DNA from: Trichomonas vaginalis G3
Lineage: Eukaryota; Parabasalia; Trichomonadida; Trichomonadidae
Length of the DNA: 64,000 bases
Direction: 5' to 3'
Assembly (NCBI RefSeq): GCF_026262505.1
Contig: NC_067204.1
Coordinates: forward strand, 17,896,165 to 17,960,164
Under the pieces are notes generated by a model, which was not told where the DNA came from, searched no databases, and saw nothing but the letters and a program-made list of their open reading frames with translations. Positions 1 to 9,891 of the stretch are shown here, in pieces (position 1 is the first letter of the stretch; each line of letters starts with the position of its first letter). The translations under genes and the position numbers were made by a program.

Positions 1-1676
1 AAAGACAACATGCAACTTGTAAAAGAATGTTAGAATGTTTACGATGAAGACGTTCTGAAAGAATGTTGAAGATGTCAATTGCTGCATAAAAACAACGTGT
101 TTAAATCAAAACAACTAAAACAGAACAAAAACGACTGAAAAAAGTGGATCCATATGACGTAACATGTATAATAAACTTCGCCGATACAACTAAATTTAGA
201 GAAGAAAAACACGATCTTATAGATATTCTCACAAAGATACTTGTCAAGTTCAATTCTTTCAAGTGCACTGAAGAAAGTGTTGCAAATAGATGAAACACAT
301 TCTTTGATGTTTTCAAGTTCATCAAGTGAGTTCTTGTTTGTAAGTAATGAAACACAAATGTCAATACCACAGAAGACTGATGTAGAGTCTGAAAGAAGAC
401 TAAAAACAACTGGACAAACTAGGCTAACAACAAAACTGTGGAATTATGGAAATTTAGACAATGATACAAAACATGAAAAAATGATACAATACAATGTGTG
501 ATTTATGTAAAATTGTTTTAAAAGACAAACAAGTGTAGATAAAAAAATAATCTAAAACATCTACAAAACTATGTGGAGAAAGTTTGACAAGAAGGAAAGA
601 ATGTCGGTAATGAATTCGTTGTTGATGTTGTCACAAACAACGTTGATCATAGAAATAACTGATAAAATAGTAGAATCTCGAAAGAAAAGTTCAATATGTG
701 AAAGTGTGTAAAAAAAAATTAAAATAAAAAATGAATGAGTAATCGTAGTCAAGTGACTCTGAAACAATAGTTGGTGAAAAATCGGACTCGTACTCAATCA
801 AGTACTTGAACTACTGAGAAAGAGAAAATTCGTTAGATTGTGGAATAGAACAGTCAAAAAACATATTGGTTGTAATGACTAAGGATGAAAGTAAGAATGA
901 AAAGTGATGAATATTTAATGTAACTATGAAAGATAAATCTCTTTGAAAACATAAACTGATGTTTGAAACAAAGGAATAATTGATTAAAATGTTAACAAAT
1001 AATGAACAAATAGAATCTTCGTAGTTAATGAATTCAATGTATGAAATAAAATAATGAGAAAATGTTTCGATTTTGTCGTAATCAAGTAAACAGTGGCTGA
1101 TGCATGAAAGGACATGAACTTCGGAATCAATGATGAAGTAACAATCTGTAAATTATTGATAAAGATATTCTTATTCTTATTATTAGTAGTTCTGACTGAG
1201 AAAGTCTTCAAGAAAAGTAAACACTTTAATTCTAAAGCCAAATGTTGTGAGAATGAAGAAAGTGTAACGCAGTTGTATTCGATATGAGGAAGAGGACACA
1301 TTTAGGCAACGAAAGAAAAGTGATTCTGTAAAAGGTTGAAAGAGTCTCATTTAAACATGCAAAGTAATTGTACATGGTAATAATGCGTTCAATATTGGAA
1401 GGGTTTCATTATTATTTCTTGTTGTAAGCACTCTTTGTAAAAAGTTGTTAAGTTTTCGTCACAAATTTTTGTTTTGATTAAAATATCGGATAATGTGCTC
1501 GATGTATTGACTTTTAATTCAAGATCTGATGAACTGTTGAACAGGTTTATTAAAAACTCGAAAATTACTGGTGAATATATTTGATTTTCTATGCAGTGTG
1601 TTATAATTGATATACACCCATTATAATACTGAGAACCTAATGACAAAATGTCTTTAACTTGAGAAAAAAATCTTTT
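1..1676 (-). pseudogene. degenerate gene of the duplicated unit, copy 1 (cut by window edge)
   Basis: The minus strand reads as stretches of plausible helical, hydrophobic protein in shifting frames: about 1676-1389, 1301-984, 797-561 and 409-101. Stops and frameshifts lie between them. The same pieces in the same order occur at 5190-3377 and partly, inverted, at 24463-25110. The first piece (SLGSQYYNGCISI to the end of QQEIIMKPFQY) looks like a solenoid-type alpha-helical protein, but I do not recognise the family. No piece starts with a well-placed ATG. The gene continues off the left edge. Both tandem copies share most lesions, so decay preceded the duplication. Confidence 0.55.
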
Positions 1677-1787
1677 ATCCTTAAATTTCGAAGTTTTTTA
1701 AACAATTTGACTGATTTTTATATATTCAAAATTGATGAGTTTTGTAATGTAATATTAATTTGTAAAAATCAGATGAAGTTTTGTCAA

Positions 1788-2053
1788 TAACGTTTCCAAA
1801 TTTTTCGGGTTCAAAAATTGCTGACGGGTTCAGATACCGATCTAATGATAAATTTTCAAATGCACACGAAAACAATAAAATTCCTTTGAGCCATTTTTAT
1901 AATCGGCTACTTTATTTTTGACATAATGGCAAAAATATTTTAATGTAAAAAACCTCCGATTCTCACAAATGAGTACGATGGAATTTCCAAATTCCCTCAA
2001 AACCCAATTTGAACCCGTCAGATAATTTGAACCCTCCCAATTTGGAAACGTTA
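1788..2053. mobile_element. MITE-like insertion with TA flanks, present only in unit 1
   Basis: A 262-base element (1790-2051) is flanked by TA at 1788-1789 and 2052-2053. Both ends begin ACGTTTCCAAATT. The imperfect terminal inverted repeats continue for about 43 bases, sharing GGGTTCAAA and CTGACGGGTTCA. The paralogous position in unit 2 (near 5308) reads TCAATGTTTG with no insert, i.e. an empty site with TA changed to TG. No ORF of note lies inside. TA duplication is typical of Tc1/mariner-type non-autonomous elements; the family assignment is inference. Confidence 0.8.
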
Positions 2054-2341
2054 TTTGTATTCTTTCGATGAAAATTCATTGTTTAAACGATTTCTGATTA
2101 TTAAAAGATATACAGATGTAACGATACTATAGAAATGAAATAGTGATTAAGTTTAATACTATTCTTGTGACTCAGAGAGAATTATGAAAATTTTGTAAAA
2201 TTTTGGACCCAATAAAAATTATTTATTCCCCCAAAATTTATTATTTTTATAAAAGTTTCAAACTTTCAAAATCTCTCTTTTATCAAATATTTATTTCAAT
2301 CGGAGTAACATGATAGAAAAAGAGCATCACATATCTCGAAT

Positions 2342-3322
2342 TTGCTCCATTTCACGAAGAATGAATGGGAAGAAGTCTACAAAACTACGTTTAGTTCTGA
2401 AATCTACAATAAAAATCAAACTTACATAGGTTACACAGGCAACTTTTATGTCCATGAAGTCTATTTCAGTAACCTTGGCGACGACGGTGTTATCAAGCTT
2501 AATTCTGCCGATGTTAAGTCTCTTATTTCATCAAATTCATTCGAAAACTCATATCGTAACGATAAAGGTGGGTCCATCTACATCAATCAAGGCCAAAGTT
2601 CCATTCGAAAAGTTTGTAGTTTTGGATCCAAATCTACCGACTTTGGAAAGTTCTGTTTTATTAAAGTTTCAAATGCTTCTACTAATATCAATGAAATCCA
2701 AGATTCGTCTATAACATATAGTAATCAAGGAAAATTAGTCGGATATAGTACAATTGTTTTACAATATGGCAATAATTCATTTTTCCAAAACAATATCACA
2801 AGAAACTATTGCAAATATAATACAGCATTTGGAATAGGAGATGGCAAAGGCACTATTTCAATCAAATATTCGAATATTGATGAAAACCATGCAACATCCA
2901 GAATTTGCTGTGTAGGATCCAAACCAGCAACATATAACAGCATTGTTTTCACAAACAACACTGTTTCTGAAGATGATGATTATACTGAAATGTTTCTTTG
3001 TGATAGTTGTTCTGCTACATTTGAAAACTGTTTCATTGCAACTAACAAACGAAATGGATGTTATTTGTTTGGAATTTATGATATTAATGATTTTGGATAT
3101 ACAATTACAGTCTCTAATTCATATATTGATACACAAGAAAAATTATTTCGAGAAGGTCAACAAGTTTCAATTGGACCAAATAAAGACATTTCAATTGAAC
3201 TTCATCTTCATTCGACAGAACTCTGTCTATTTGGAAATAAAATTGAAAATCTTAATAAAATCATTTCGAAGCTTATTCATCTTAAAACAATAGGTGAATC
3301 AATGACTTCGCTAATATTTTAA
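2342..3322 (+). CDS. beta-helix-like repeat protein, paralog 1 (no in-frame ATG)
   Basis: The frame is open for 326 codons and starts at a TTG. The protein has recurring short segments such as NSFFQNNITRNYC, SIKYSNIDEN, SIVFTNN and ATFENCFIA, spaced like rungs of a right-handed parallel beta-helix or Pmp-type repeat. There is no signal peptide or membrane helix. Function is unknown; a carbohydrate- or surface-related role would be a guess. An in-frame TAA lies upstream at 2306-2308 with no ATG between it and the TTG. The nearest ATG (2310) is 32 bases upstream in another frame. The two other paralogs share exactly this arrangement. Either the family carries an inherited 5' frameshift, or initiation is unusual. 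Confidence 0.6.
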   Translation: MLHFTKNEWEEVYKTTFSSEIYNKNQTYIGYTGNFYVHEVYFSNLGDDGVIKLNSADVKSLISSNSFENSYRNDKGGSIYINQGQSSIRKVCSFGSKSTDFGKFCFIKVSNASTNINEIQDSSITYSNQGKLVGYSTIVLQYGNNSFFQNNITRNYCKYNTAFGIGDGKGTISIKYSNIDENHATSRICCVGSKPATYNSIVFTNNTVSEDDDYTEMFLCDSCSATFENCFIATNKRNGCYLFGIYDINDFGYTITVSNSYIDTQEKLFREGQQVSIGPNKDISIELHLHSTELCLFGNKIENLNKIISKLIHLKTIGESMTSLIF

Positions 3323-3376
3323 TTCTATTTTTTTTTCATTAATTTTTGATTGAATTATATGGATAATCTGATCATA

Positions 3377-5190
3377 TCATTGCACAAATGGATAATAATA
3401 ATATAGTTGACATGAGCGTTCAAAGCAACATCTCATATTATGGAAGTTAGATGATATAGATTTGTCGTTGAAAAGATTCAAAAGATCTGGAATAAGACTT
3501 GAAAGATGAGATAAAACTGAGTCTCTGTCGTTCAGAGAGATAAAGAGAGAACTGAGAAAAGACAACTTGGAATTTGTAAAAGGATGTTAGAATGTTCACG
3601 ATGAAGACGTTCTGAAAGAATGTTGAAGATGCCATTGCTGCATAAAAACAACTAAAACGGAACAAAAACGACTGAAAAAAGTAGATCAATGTATCATAAT
3701 CTTCGTCGATACAACTAAATTTAGAGAAGAAAAATGAGCTTAGAAATTCTCACAAAGATACTTGTCAAGTTCGATAATTTCAAGTGCACTGAAGAAAATG
3801 TTGAAATAGATGAAACACATTCTTTGATGTTTTCAAGTTGATCAAGTGAGTTCTTGTTTGTAAGTAATGAAACAAAAATGTCAATACCACAGAAGACTGA
3901 TGTAGAGTCTGAAAGAAGACTAAAAACAACTGGACAAACTAGGTAACAACAAAACTGTGGAATTATGGAAATTTAGACAATGATACAAAACATGAAAAAA
4001 TGATACAATACAATGTGTGATTTATGTAAAATTGTTTTAAAAGACAAACAAGTGTAGATAAAAAAAATAATCTAAAACATCTACAAAACTATGTGGAGAA
4101 AGTTTGACAAGAAGGAAAAGAATGTCGGTAATGAATTCGTTGTTGATGTTGTCACAAACAACGTTGATCATAGAAATAACGATAAAATAGTAGAATCTCG
4201 AAAGAAAAGTTCAATATGTGAAAGTGTGTAAAAAAAATTAAAATAAAAAATGAATGAGTAATCGTAGTCAAGTGACTCTGAAACAATAGTTGGTGAAAAA
4301 TCGGACTCGTACTCAATCAAGTACTTGAACTACTGAGAAAGAGAAAATTCGTTAGATTGTGGAATAGAACAGTCAAAAAACATATTGGTTGTAATGACTA
4401 AGGATGAAAGTAAGAATGAAAAGTGATGAATATTTAATGTAACTATGAAAAATAAATCTCTTTGAAAACATAAACTGATGTTTGAAACAAAGGAATAATT
4501 GATTAAAATGTTAACAAATAATGAACAAATAGAATCTTCGTAGTTAATGAATTCAATGTATGAAATAAAATAATGAGAAAATGTTTCGATTTTGTCGTAA
4601 TCAAGTAAACAGTGGCTGATGCATGAAAGGACATGAACTTCGGAATCAATGATGAAGTAACAATCTGTAAATTATTGATAAAGATATTCTTATTCTTATT
4701 ATTAGTAGTTCTGACTGAGAAAGTCTTCAAGAAAAGTAAACACTTTAATTCTAAAGCCAAATGTTGTGAGAATGAAGAAAGTGTAACGCAGTTGTATTCG
4801 ATATGAGGAAGAGGACACATTTAGGCAACGAAAGAAAAGTGATTCTGTAAAAGGTTGAAAGAGTCTCATTTAAACATGCAAAGTAATTGTACATGGTAAT
4901 AATGCGTTCAATATTGGAAGGGTTTCATTATTATTTCTTGTTGTAAGCACTCTTTGTAAAAAGTTGTTAAGTTTTCGTCACAAATTTTTGTTTTGATTAA
5001 AATATCGGATAATGTGCTCGATGTATTGACTTTTAATTCAAGATCTGATGAACTGTTGAACAGGTTTATTAAAAACTCGAAAATTACTGGTGAATATATT
5101 TGATTATCTATGCAGTGTGTTACAATTGAGATACACGCATTATAATACTGAGAACCTAATGACAAAATGCCTTTAACTTGAAGAAAAGAA
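3377..5190 (-). pseudogene. degenerate gene of the duplicated unit, copy 2
   Basis: This copy has the same broken minus-strand gene as at 1-1676, with near-identical pieces at 5165-4908, 4820-4503 and 3689-3377 and the same internal stops. It is complete on the 3' side and contains the ISSFKSYSRSFESF segment that is also found in the inverted copy. Small indels between the copies shift frames further, for example near 5180, so it is not under coding constraint. Family not recognised. Confidence 0.55.
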
Positions 5191-5598
5191 TCTTTTATAC
5201 TTAATTTTCGAAGTTTTTTAAACAGGTTGACTGCTTTTTATATATTCAAAATTGATAAGCTTAGTCATGTAATAATAGTTTGTAAAAATCAGATGTGGCT
5301 TTGTCAATGTTTGTATTCTTTCGATGAAAATTCATTGTTTAAACGATTTCTGATTATTGAAAGATGGACAGATACAGTGATACTATAGAAATGAAATAGT
5401 GATTAAGTTTAATACTATTCTTGTGACTCAGAGAGAATTATGAAAATTTTGTAAAATTTTGGACCCAATAAAAATTATTTATTCCCCAAAAAATTTATTA
5501 TTTTTATAAAAGTTTCAAACTTTCAAAATCTCTCTTTTATCAAATATTTATTTCAATCGGAGTAACATGATAGAAAAAGAGCATCACATATCTCGAAT

Positions 5599-6573
5599 TT
5601 GCTCCATTTCACGAAGAATGAATGGGAAGAAGTCTACAAAACTACGTTTAGTTCTGAAATCTACAATAAAAATCAAACATACATAGGTTACACAGGCAAC
5701 TTTTATGTCCGTGAAGTCTATTTCAGTAACCTTGGCGACGACGGTGTTATCAAGCTTAATTCTGCCGATGTTAAGTCTCTTATTTCATCAAATTCATTCG
5801 AAAACTCATATCGTAACGATAAAGGTGGGTCCATCTACATCAATCAAGGCCAAAGTTCCATTCGAAAAGTTTGTAGTTTTGGATCCAAATCTACCGACTT
5901 TGGAAAGTTCTGTTTTATTAAAGTTTCAAATGCTTCTACTAATATCAATGAAATCCAAGATTCTTCTATCACATATAGTAATCAAGGAAATTTAGACGGA
6001 TATCAAACAATTGATTTAAGAAATGGCAATAATTCATTTTTCCAAAACAATATCACAAGAAACTATTGTGCATACAATGCAGCATTTTGGATAGGATATA
6101 ATGAAGGCACTATTTCAATCAAATATTCGAATATTGATGAAAACCATGCAACATCCAGAATTTGCTGTGTAGGATCCAAACCAGCAACATATAACAGCAT
6201 TGTTTTCACAAACAACACTGTTTCTGCAGATGATAGTGATTATCCTGGAATGTTTCATTGTGATAGTTGTTCTGCTACATTTGAAAACTGTTTCATTGCA
6301 AGTAACAAATGGAATGATTGTTATTTGTTTGGAATTGCAGGTTCAGGATATACAATTACAGTTTCTAATTCATATATTGATACACAAGAAAAATTATTTC
6401 CAGAATGGCAACAAGTTTCAATTGGACCAAATAAAGACATTTCAATTGAACTTCATCTTTATTCTACAGAACTCTGTCTATTTGGAAATAACATTGAAAA
6501 TCTTAATAAAATCATTTCGAAGCTTATTCATCTTCATGGAATCGGTGAATCAATGACTTCGATATTTTTATAA
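5599..6573 (+). CDS. beta-helix-like repeat protein, paralog 2 (no in-frame ATG)
   Basis: This is the paralog of 2342-3322. The frame is open for 324 codons from a TTG, and the nearest ATG (5567) is again 32 bases upstream and out of frame. The first 128 residues differ from paralog 1 at a single position (H to R). The next roughly 35 residues differ at about a dozen, nearly all amino-acid changing, after which identity rises again. The rung-like segments (FENCFIASNK, YTITVSNSYIDTQ) are the same. No signal peptide or membrane segment is seen. The open frame despite divergence argues for selection on the protein, while the missing ATG argues against ordinary expression. Confidence 0.6.
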   Translation: MLHFTKNEWEEVYKTTFSSEIYNKNQTYIGYTGNFYVREVYFSNLGDDGVIKLNSADVKSLISSNSFENSYRNDKGGSIYINQGQSSIRKVCSFGSKSTDFGKFCFIKVSNASTNINEIQDSSITYSNQGNLDGYQTIDLRNGNNSFFQNNITRNYCAYNAAFWIGYNEGTISIKYSNIDENHATSRICCVGSKPATYNSIVFTNNTVSADDSDYPGMFHCDSCSATFENCFIASNKWNDCYLFGIAGSGYTITVSNSYIDTQEKLFPEWQQVSIGPNKDISIELHLYSTELCLFGNNIENLNKIISKLIHLHGIGESMTSIFL

Positions 6574-6604
6574 TTCTATTTTTTCCCCTTAATTTTTGAT
6601 TGAG

Positions 6605-6955
6605 CAAGCTATTATGAAAATCTTTTTATATTTGATAATATTATCAAACTGAGGTTCTTGAATATAATAATTAAGTTAACTCACCATTGAAACAATAACA
6701 AATATTATAAATAAACAAAATTTCACAAATTACTCCCTGAATTCAATTTATTTTAGTGAGATTCTCTCAATTTTCTTGAACCGTATAAGATGTGGAGATG
6801 GAAATAATGAAAATGAGTTTATATCAACAACAGATAAAAATATTATTTAATTTTTTCAGAAATATTTGAGGTCATCGTTTTCAATTTTATCCCCAATGAA
6901 TAACAAAGATGTTTAATATAGTAAAACGCATAAATTAGTCTTTCAAATTTTTTAA
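6605..6955. other. intergenic, nothing recognised
   Basis: AT-rich DNA between the end of the duplicated unit and the first ankyrin gene. I see no ORF, RNA gene or strong repeat. A weak TCA-containing stretch about 16 bases before 6956 could act as initiator. Confidence 0.5.
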
Positions 6956-9358
6956 ATGTCAAACCACAATAAAAATTCAAGCCGATTCAGTCAACTGCGA
7001 AGTATCTATAAATACTACATCGACCAATATATTGCGTTGTATCAGTTGAAAACGGAAAACGATGAAGAATTAAACAAGATTTACAAAATGATCAAAACAG
7101 AACTGATTGATTCAAAGAAACATCGCCCAGAACTTATTGTAAGAGACATTTTAAATATCATCCGGTTCAATAATCGCTATATAAAGTCATATTTATCTCT
7201 TGCCAAACTCATATCTGATGATTATCATGTGGGAGAGGTCTCAAATGCTCATATTATTTCAATCTTCCTGTTTTACAAAGAATATGGAATTAAATTAGAC
7301 AAATCTTATGATTTTGAAACAATTAACTCAGAAAATTTGGAAATTCATTCAGAAGATACAATTTACAGAGCGATTATGTATAATGACTTACAATCATTCA
7401 TCTCATTCACTGAACGAGAAGGATTTGATAAAGATCAGAAGCTCAAGAGCAATTTATATCCTATTTCTTACAAAGGATATTCATTACTTGAATTATGTTG
7501 TTACCACGGAGCAGTTGATTGTTTCAAGTTTTTACAATCCAAATTTCACCCAGAAATAACTCCAAAATGCCTCAAATTTTCATTTTTGGGAAGAAACAAA
7601 GAGATCATGAGTGAATGTTTGAAGTATCAAACACCAAATGAAAAATGCATGCAATATGCAATTATTTCACACAACATTGATTTTGTTACATTTTTGATGA
7701 ATGAATATGATTTAGAGATTGATTTATATTATTGCGGAATTTTCAAAAATCTCGATTCATTTTTAGTTTATTTCGATCAAACAAATGATGCTAACAAGTG
7801 TCTTGCTTACTCAGGAATGCTTGGAATCCAATCACTTGCGGAATATTTCCTTTCACATGGTGCAAAAATTAATAATAAAGATGAAGATGGAAAAACCGTT
7901 CTTCATTATGCAGCAGAATATAATATTAATGAAATAGCTGATCTTCTTCTTTCACATGGTGCAAAAATTAATGAAAGAGATAACGATGGACTAACAACTC
8001 TTCATTATGCAGCAAAATATAATAGTGAAGAATTCGCCCAACTTCTTTTTTCACGAGGTGCAAAAATCAATGATAAAGATAAAGACGGAAACACACCTCT
8101 TCATTGGACAACATATCTTTCTAGTAAAGAAATAGCAGAACTTCTTATTTCACATGGTGCAAATATCAATGAAAAAGATAATAAAGGTCAAACCACTCTT
8201 CATAAAGCAGCACATGATAATAGAAAAGAAATCGCTGAACTCCTTCTTTCACATGGAGCAAAAATCAATGATAAAGATAAAGACGGAAACACGCCTCTTC
8301 ATTGGAAAACATATTTTTCTAGTATAGAAACAGCAGAACTTCTTATTTCACATGGTGCAAATATCAATGAAAAAGATAATAAAGGTCAAACCACTCTTCA
8401 TAAAGCAGCACATGATAATAGAAAAGAAATCGCTGAACTCCTTCTTTCACATGGAGCAAAAATCAATGATAAAGATAAAGACGGAAACACGCCTCTTCAT
8501 TGGAAAACATATTTTTCTAGTATAGAAACAGCAGAACTTCTTATTTCACATGGTGCAAATATCAATGAAAAAGATAATAAGGGCCAAACCACTCTTCATA
8601 AAGCAGCATATGATGATCGTAAAGAAATCGCTGAACTCCTTCTTTCACATGGAGCAAAAATCAATGATAAAGATGAAGATGGATATACCACTCTTCATAA
8701 TGCAACATGGAAAAATAATAAAGAAATCGCTAAACTTCTTATTTCACATGGTGCAAATATCAATGAAAAAGATAAATACGGAGAAACACCTCTTCATGAC
8801 GCAGCAAGAAATAATGGCCAAGAAACAACAGAGCTACTTATTTCACATGGTGCAAATATTAATGAAAAAAATAATAAAGGCCAAACTGCTCTTCATATTG
8901 CAACAATATATAATATAAAAGCAACAGTCGAACTTCTTATTTCACATGGTGCAAATATTAATGAAAAAAATAATAAAGGCAACACCGCTCTTCATATTGC
9001 AGCCAGCAAAAAATTTATAGAAATAGTTGAATATCTTCTTTCACATGGTGCAAATATCAAGGAAAAGAATAAAGAAGGGGAAACTGCCCACCATATTGCC
9101 GCAAACCGTACTTACCAAAAAGAAATCGTCAAGCTTCTTCTTTCACATGGGGCAAATATTAATGAAAAAGACAATTCTGGACGAACAGCTCTACACCATG
9201 CAGCAGAATATAATAGTGATGAAGTAGCCAAATTACTTATTTCACATGGAGTAAATATTAATGAAAAAGATAAATTTGGAAAAACAGCTCTTCATTATGC
9301 AAAAGAAAATAATTATTCAGCAATGGCCAAACTTCTTATTTCACGCGGTGCAAATTAA
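6956..9358 (+). CDS. ankyrin repeat protein, 800 aa, trichomonad DUF3447 type
   Basis: The N-terminal 290 or so residues match the trichomonad ankyrin-associated domain (SQLRSIYKYYIDQYIALYQL, ISFTEREGFDKDQ, LLELCCYHGAVDCFKFL, AIISHNIDFVTFLMNEYD). About 15 ankyrin repeats of 33 residues follow from residue 300 to the C-terminus, with the DG.T.LH.AA and LLISHGANINEKD signatures. Such proteins act as protein-binding scaffolds; the partner is unknown. There is no membrane segment. The start is an ATG and aligns with the start of the paralog at 41238. Residues around 370-570 are encoded by near-identical 198-base tandem DNA repeats, so the repeat number has changed recently. The gene converges with the ankyrin gene at 9892-11343. 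Confidence 0.93.
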   Translation: MSNHNKNSSRFSQLRSIYKYYIDQYIALYQLKTENDEELNKIYKMIKTELIDSKKHRPELIVRDILNIIRFNNRYIKSYLSLAKLISDDYHVGEVSNAHIISIFLFYKEYGIKLDKSYDFETINSENLEIHSEDTIYRAIMYNDLQSFISFTEREGFDKDQKLKSNLYPISYKGYSLLELCCYHGAVDCFKFLQSKFHPEITPKCLKFSFLGRNKEIMSECLKYQTPNEKCMQYAIISHNIDFVTFLMNEYDLEIDLYYCGIFKNLDSFLVYFDQTNDANKCLAYSGMLGIQSLAEYFLSHGAKINNKDEDGKTVLHYAAEYNINEIADLLLSHGAKINERDNDGLTTLHYAAKYNSEEFAQLLFSRGAKINDKDKDGNTPLHWTTYLSSKEIAELLISHGANINEKDNKGQTTLHKAAHDNRKEIAELLLSHGAKINDKDKDGNTPLHWKTYFSSIETAELLISHGANINEKDNKGQTTLHKAAHDNRKEIAELLLSHGAKINDKDKDGNTPLHWKTYFSSIETAELLISHGANINEKDNKGQTTLHKAAYDDRKEIAELLLSHGAKINDKDEDGYTTLHNATWKNNKEIAKLLISHGANINEKDKYGETPLHDAARNNGQETTELLISHGANINEKNNKGQTALHIATIYNIKATVELLISHGANINEKNNKGNTALHIAASKKFIEIVEYLLSHGANIKEKNKEGETAHHIAANRTYQKEIVKLLLSHGANINEKDNSGRTALHHAAEYNSDEVAKLLISHGVNINEKDKFGKTALHYAKENNYSAMAKLLISRGAN
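8069..8662 (+). repeat. 198-base tandem repeats (two ankyrin units each)
   Basis: Three head-to-tail copies start at 8069, 8267 and 8465. Each encodes one 66-residue pair of ankyrin repeats (DKDGNTPLHW... and DNKGQTTLHKAA...). The copies beginning at 8267 and 8465 are almost identical at the DNA level, including silent sites; the first differs slightly, and a partial fourth begins at 8663. This indicates expansion by unequal exchange or slippage inside the gene. Confidence 0.9.
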
Positions 9359-9891
9359 TGTACACCCTTTAAAGGCACAAAATCGCTATTAATTTTTATT
9401 TTTGTATCAAAATTAATTGTTTACTGCATAACGAATGTTAATTTTTTGTTAATTTTTTATACATATTTATTATTTATTCAATAATAAATGAGAAGTTCAC
9501 TACACAACCGGCCAATTGTTTTGATAGATAAACTATTGAATTGATGTTAACATTAATTCTAAATATTGAATTAAAAAGTTATTAGCATATCAACAATTCA
9601 AGACTAAATAAGAAACTTACTACACAACTAACAAATTGTTTTGATATAAGGTCGCCAAAAAAAAGTACGGAAATTAAAAACCACAGTTTGAGTACTTTCT
9701 GAGGGTCTGTTCGTCAGAAAGTATACATTTGTAAACTTTCTGACACTAAAAAAATTTTGGTCCTTTCAAAGTTTTTGACAATGTCAAAAAGTATATATCG
9801 AGGTTCTCAATTTTCCTCTCAAACGGCGGTTTTTTAAAAAACATCAATTTTTTATCAACCTTATTAAGTTTTATTAGCATATTTTATTATT
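9359..9891. other. convergent intergenic region with palindromes
   Basis: The region lies between two convergent ankyrin genes. It contains TACTTTCTGA at 9693-9702 paired with TCAGAAAGTA at 9714-9723 (10-base perfect stem, 11-base loop). A third CTTTCTGAC lies just after, and TTTTTGACA at 9772-9780 pairs with TGTCAAAAA at 9782-9790. They may serve as 3'-end hairpins for the two genes or be remnants of a foldback element. No ORF is seen. Confidence 0.5.

Larger units (their letters stand above)
1..3352. repeat. segmental duplication, unit 1
   Basis: Bases 1-3352 align collinearly with 3558-6604, apart from small indels and a 264-base insertion at 1788-2053 present only here. The unit holds the decayed minus-strand gene, a shared AT-rich spacer with the divergent promoter region, and the beta-helix-like gene. 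Identity by eye is very high, including in non-coding DNA, which points to a recent duplication. Confidence 0.85.
3353..6604. repeat. segmental duplication, unit 2
   Basis: This is the second tandem copy of the unit at 1-3352. Collinear identity starts at or before 3558 and ends near 6604, just after the beta-helix gene. Bases 3353-3557 form the junction between units and match the corresponding junction of the inverted copy near 25000-25110. This copy lacks the MITE and differs from unit 1 by scattered substitutions and one-base indels. Confidence 0.8.
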
